Positions 63,196 to 64,000 of a stretch of 64,000 nucleotides of DNA are shown piece by piece. Within the stretch, counting starts at the first letter, position 1. Every line of letters begins with the position of its first letter. A program made the position numbers and the translations under genes. Origin of the DNA: Saprospiraceae bacterium (GTDB taxonomy: Bacteria; Bacteroidota; Bacteroidia; Chitinophagales; Saprospiraceae); contig JANQLV010000032.1 of the NCBI GenBank assembly GCA_028280415.1, positions 1 to 64,000 of the forward strand. Direction: 5' to 3'. The notes under the pieces were generated by a model. It saw nothing but the letters and a program-made list of their open reading frames with translations. It did no database searches and was not told the origin of the DNA.

Positions 63196-64000
63196 ATGAA
63201 AGAAATATATTTCACCTTAATTTTTGTGTTCTGCCTTGGTTTTTCAGGCCAGACTCAAAAGGCTGAAAAAATATATTCTATCACAAAAGTCCAGAAAAAC
63301 TATGCCTATTATAGCGAACAGGCTGCTTTATGGGAGGCAAAAGTCAAAAAGTCTCCCCAAAATGCCGAAGCCTGGTGGAATTATTATACTGCAGCCCGGA
63401 TGAATAATATTACAGCCGGTGATCGTGCAAAATACGATATCAAATCTATTGCCACAGATTTAAAAAGCCATTTACCCAATACTTTCGAATATCATTATGT
63501 CAGTTTCGCACAAGGCACCAGGGATTCGGAAGCCTATGGGCATCTCAGAAAGGCTTATGCTATTAATCCCGATAGATATGAGTCCTGGGATAGTTTTGTC
63601 ACAAAAGCGGAATTAGAGGGGGACTATAAAACGATGAAAACATTTTTGAAAAAATTGCATGGACATAAAATGTATTCCCCCGGAATTGCTTCCTGGAATT
63701 ATAATGCTTTGATTGGCCTGAAACCAAATGCACTACTAATTACCTGGGGCGATAATGATACCTATCCGCTCTGGTTTTTACAACAAGTAAAAGGAGTCCG
63801 GCAGGATGTAAGAGTAGTAAATGCTTCTTTGTTATTTTATCCGGCCTATCAGGAAAAAGTTTTCACAGAATTAAATATCCCTGCGTTTGATAAAACACTG
63901 GAAGCAATTGGTGATTATTCCAAATACAGAGACCTGCTCATCATGCACGTTCTGGAAAATGTTTCGCGGGCCGCTTATATTGGTATCAGTAGTCCGCAAA
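63196..64000 (+). CDS. Secreted TPR-containing protein with DUF2723-like segment, cut by window edge
   Basis: The frame opens at ATG 63196 and stays open to the last base, so the 3' end is missing. The 268 visible residues start with a signal peptide ([17 protein letters not shown]). Tetratricopeptide-like helices follow ([40 protein letters not shown]). Near the end is [18 protein letters not shown], with [13 protein letters not shown] behind it, a motif I know from DUF2723 (TMEM260-like) proteins. The full domain order and function cannot be stated. Confidence 0.8.
   Translation, partial: MKEIYFTLIFVFCLGFSGQTQKAEKIYSITKVQKNYAYYSEQAALWEAKVKKSPQNAEAWWNYYTAARMNNITAGDRAKYDIKSIATDLKSHLPNTFEYHYVSFAQGTRDSEAYGHLRKAYAINPDRYESWDSFVTKAELEGDYKTMKTFLKKLHGHKMYSPGIASWNYNALIGLKPNALLITWGDNDTYPLWFLQQVKGVRQDVRVVNASLLFYPAYQEKVFTELNIPAFDKTLEAIGDYSKYRDLLIMHVLENVSRAAYIGISSPQ

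Overview
The window looks like a chromosomal segment of a Bacteroidota bacterium, quite possibly from the Saprospiria/Lewinella side, although that placement is only an inference. The supporting signs are moderately AT-rich DNA, signal peptides ending in -FAQ/-LAQ, Omp28- and DUF6029-like envelope proteins, a sigma/anti-sigma/DUF4097 set, atpD-atpC as a separate pair, few Shine-Dalgarno sequences, and -7 elements of the form TAnnTTTG. No rRNA, tRNA, transposase, phage gene or CRISPR array was seen, so this is mostly core genome with a few accessory islands.

Layout: 1-90 is a 15-bp tandem repeat at the window edge. 241-5168 (minus) carries rny, zapA, a small coiled-coil gene and pheT. 5379-7936 (minus) is an Omp28-like lipoprotein with a DUF6029-like barrel. 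8199-11138 holds a TlpA-like thioredoxin, a small membrane protein and an ABC-F ATPase. 11248-16588 (minus) holds a tail-specific protease, a K+-dependent type membrane pyrophosphatase and a nitroreductase. 16767-19906 has two small paralogous membrane proteins facing a hybrid histidine kinase. 20142-22042 is a metal ABC importer lacking its permease, behind a 34-bp perfect palindrome. 22080-26802 has a barrel protein, a lipoprotein and a beta-CASP nuclease. 27217-29501 is an ECF sigma / anti-sigma / DUF4097 operon. 29803-36303 has a small conserved protein, gltX, a polysaccharide deacetylase, a Cys-containing lipoprotein, an orphan exbD, a DUF1232 protein and pepP. 36599-38394 is atpC/atpD.

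38611-44711 (plus) is the most intriguing stretch: a glycosyltransferase followed by a tight three-gene module of DUF5691-like helical protein, MoxR-type AAA+ ATPase and a DUF5682-like protein whose motifs resemble the TraB/EreA/TIKI hydrolase fold. No VWA or SWIM partner, which such modules usually have, is adjacent. 44738-50372 has scpA, an RsmI-like methyltransferase, a DUF6089 barrel, a YfbK-type VWA lipoprotein, YjbQ and LysE.

50365-50535 is an unlisted remnant of a K+ channel with an intact selectivity filter but an in-frame TAG. 50536-57858 (minus) is a tetR-tolC-mfp-rnd efflux operon in which TolC is fused to an N-terminal periplasmic-binding-like domain; two matching palindromes (AAAAGAAT-N4-ATTCTTTT) precede tetR and tolC and are probably the repressor's operators. 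57962-62027 holds two polyprenyl-phosphate-type glycosyltransferases, a methyltransferase and a divergent ArnT-like transferase. 62036-63088 is an alkB-type alkane monooxygenase, and 63196 onward is a secreted protein cut by the window edge.

Several genes (ABC-F, ECF sigma, one GT2, RsmI-like) have no credible ATG and seem to start at TTG.
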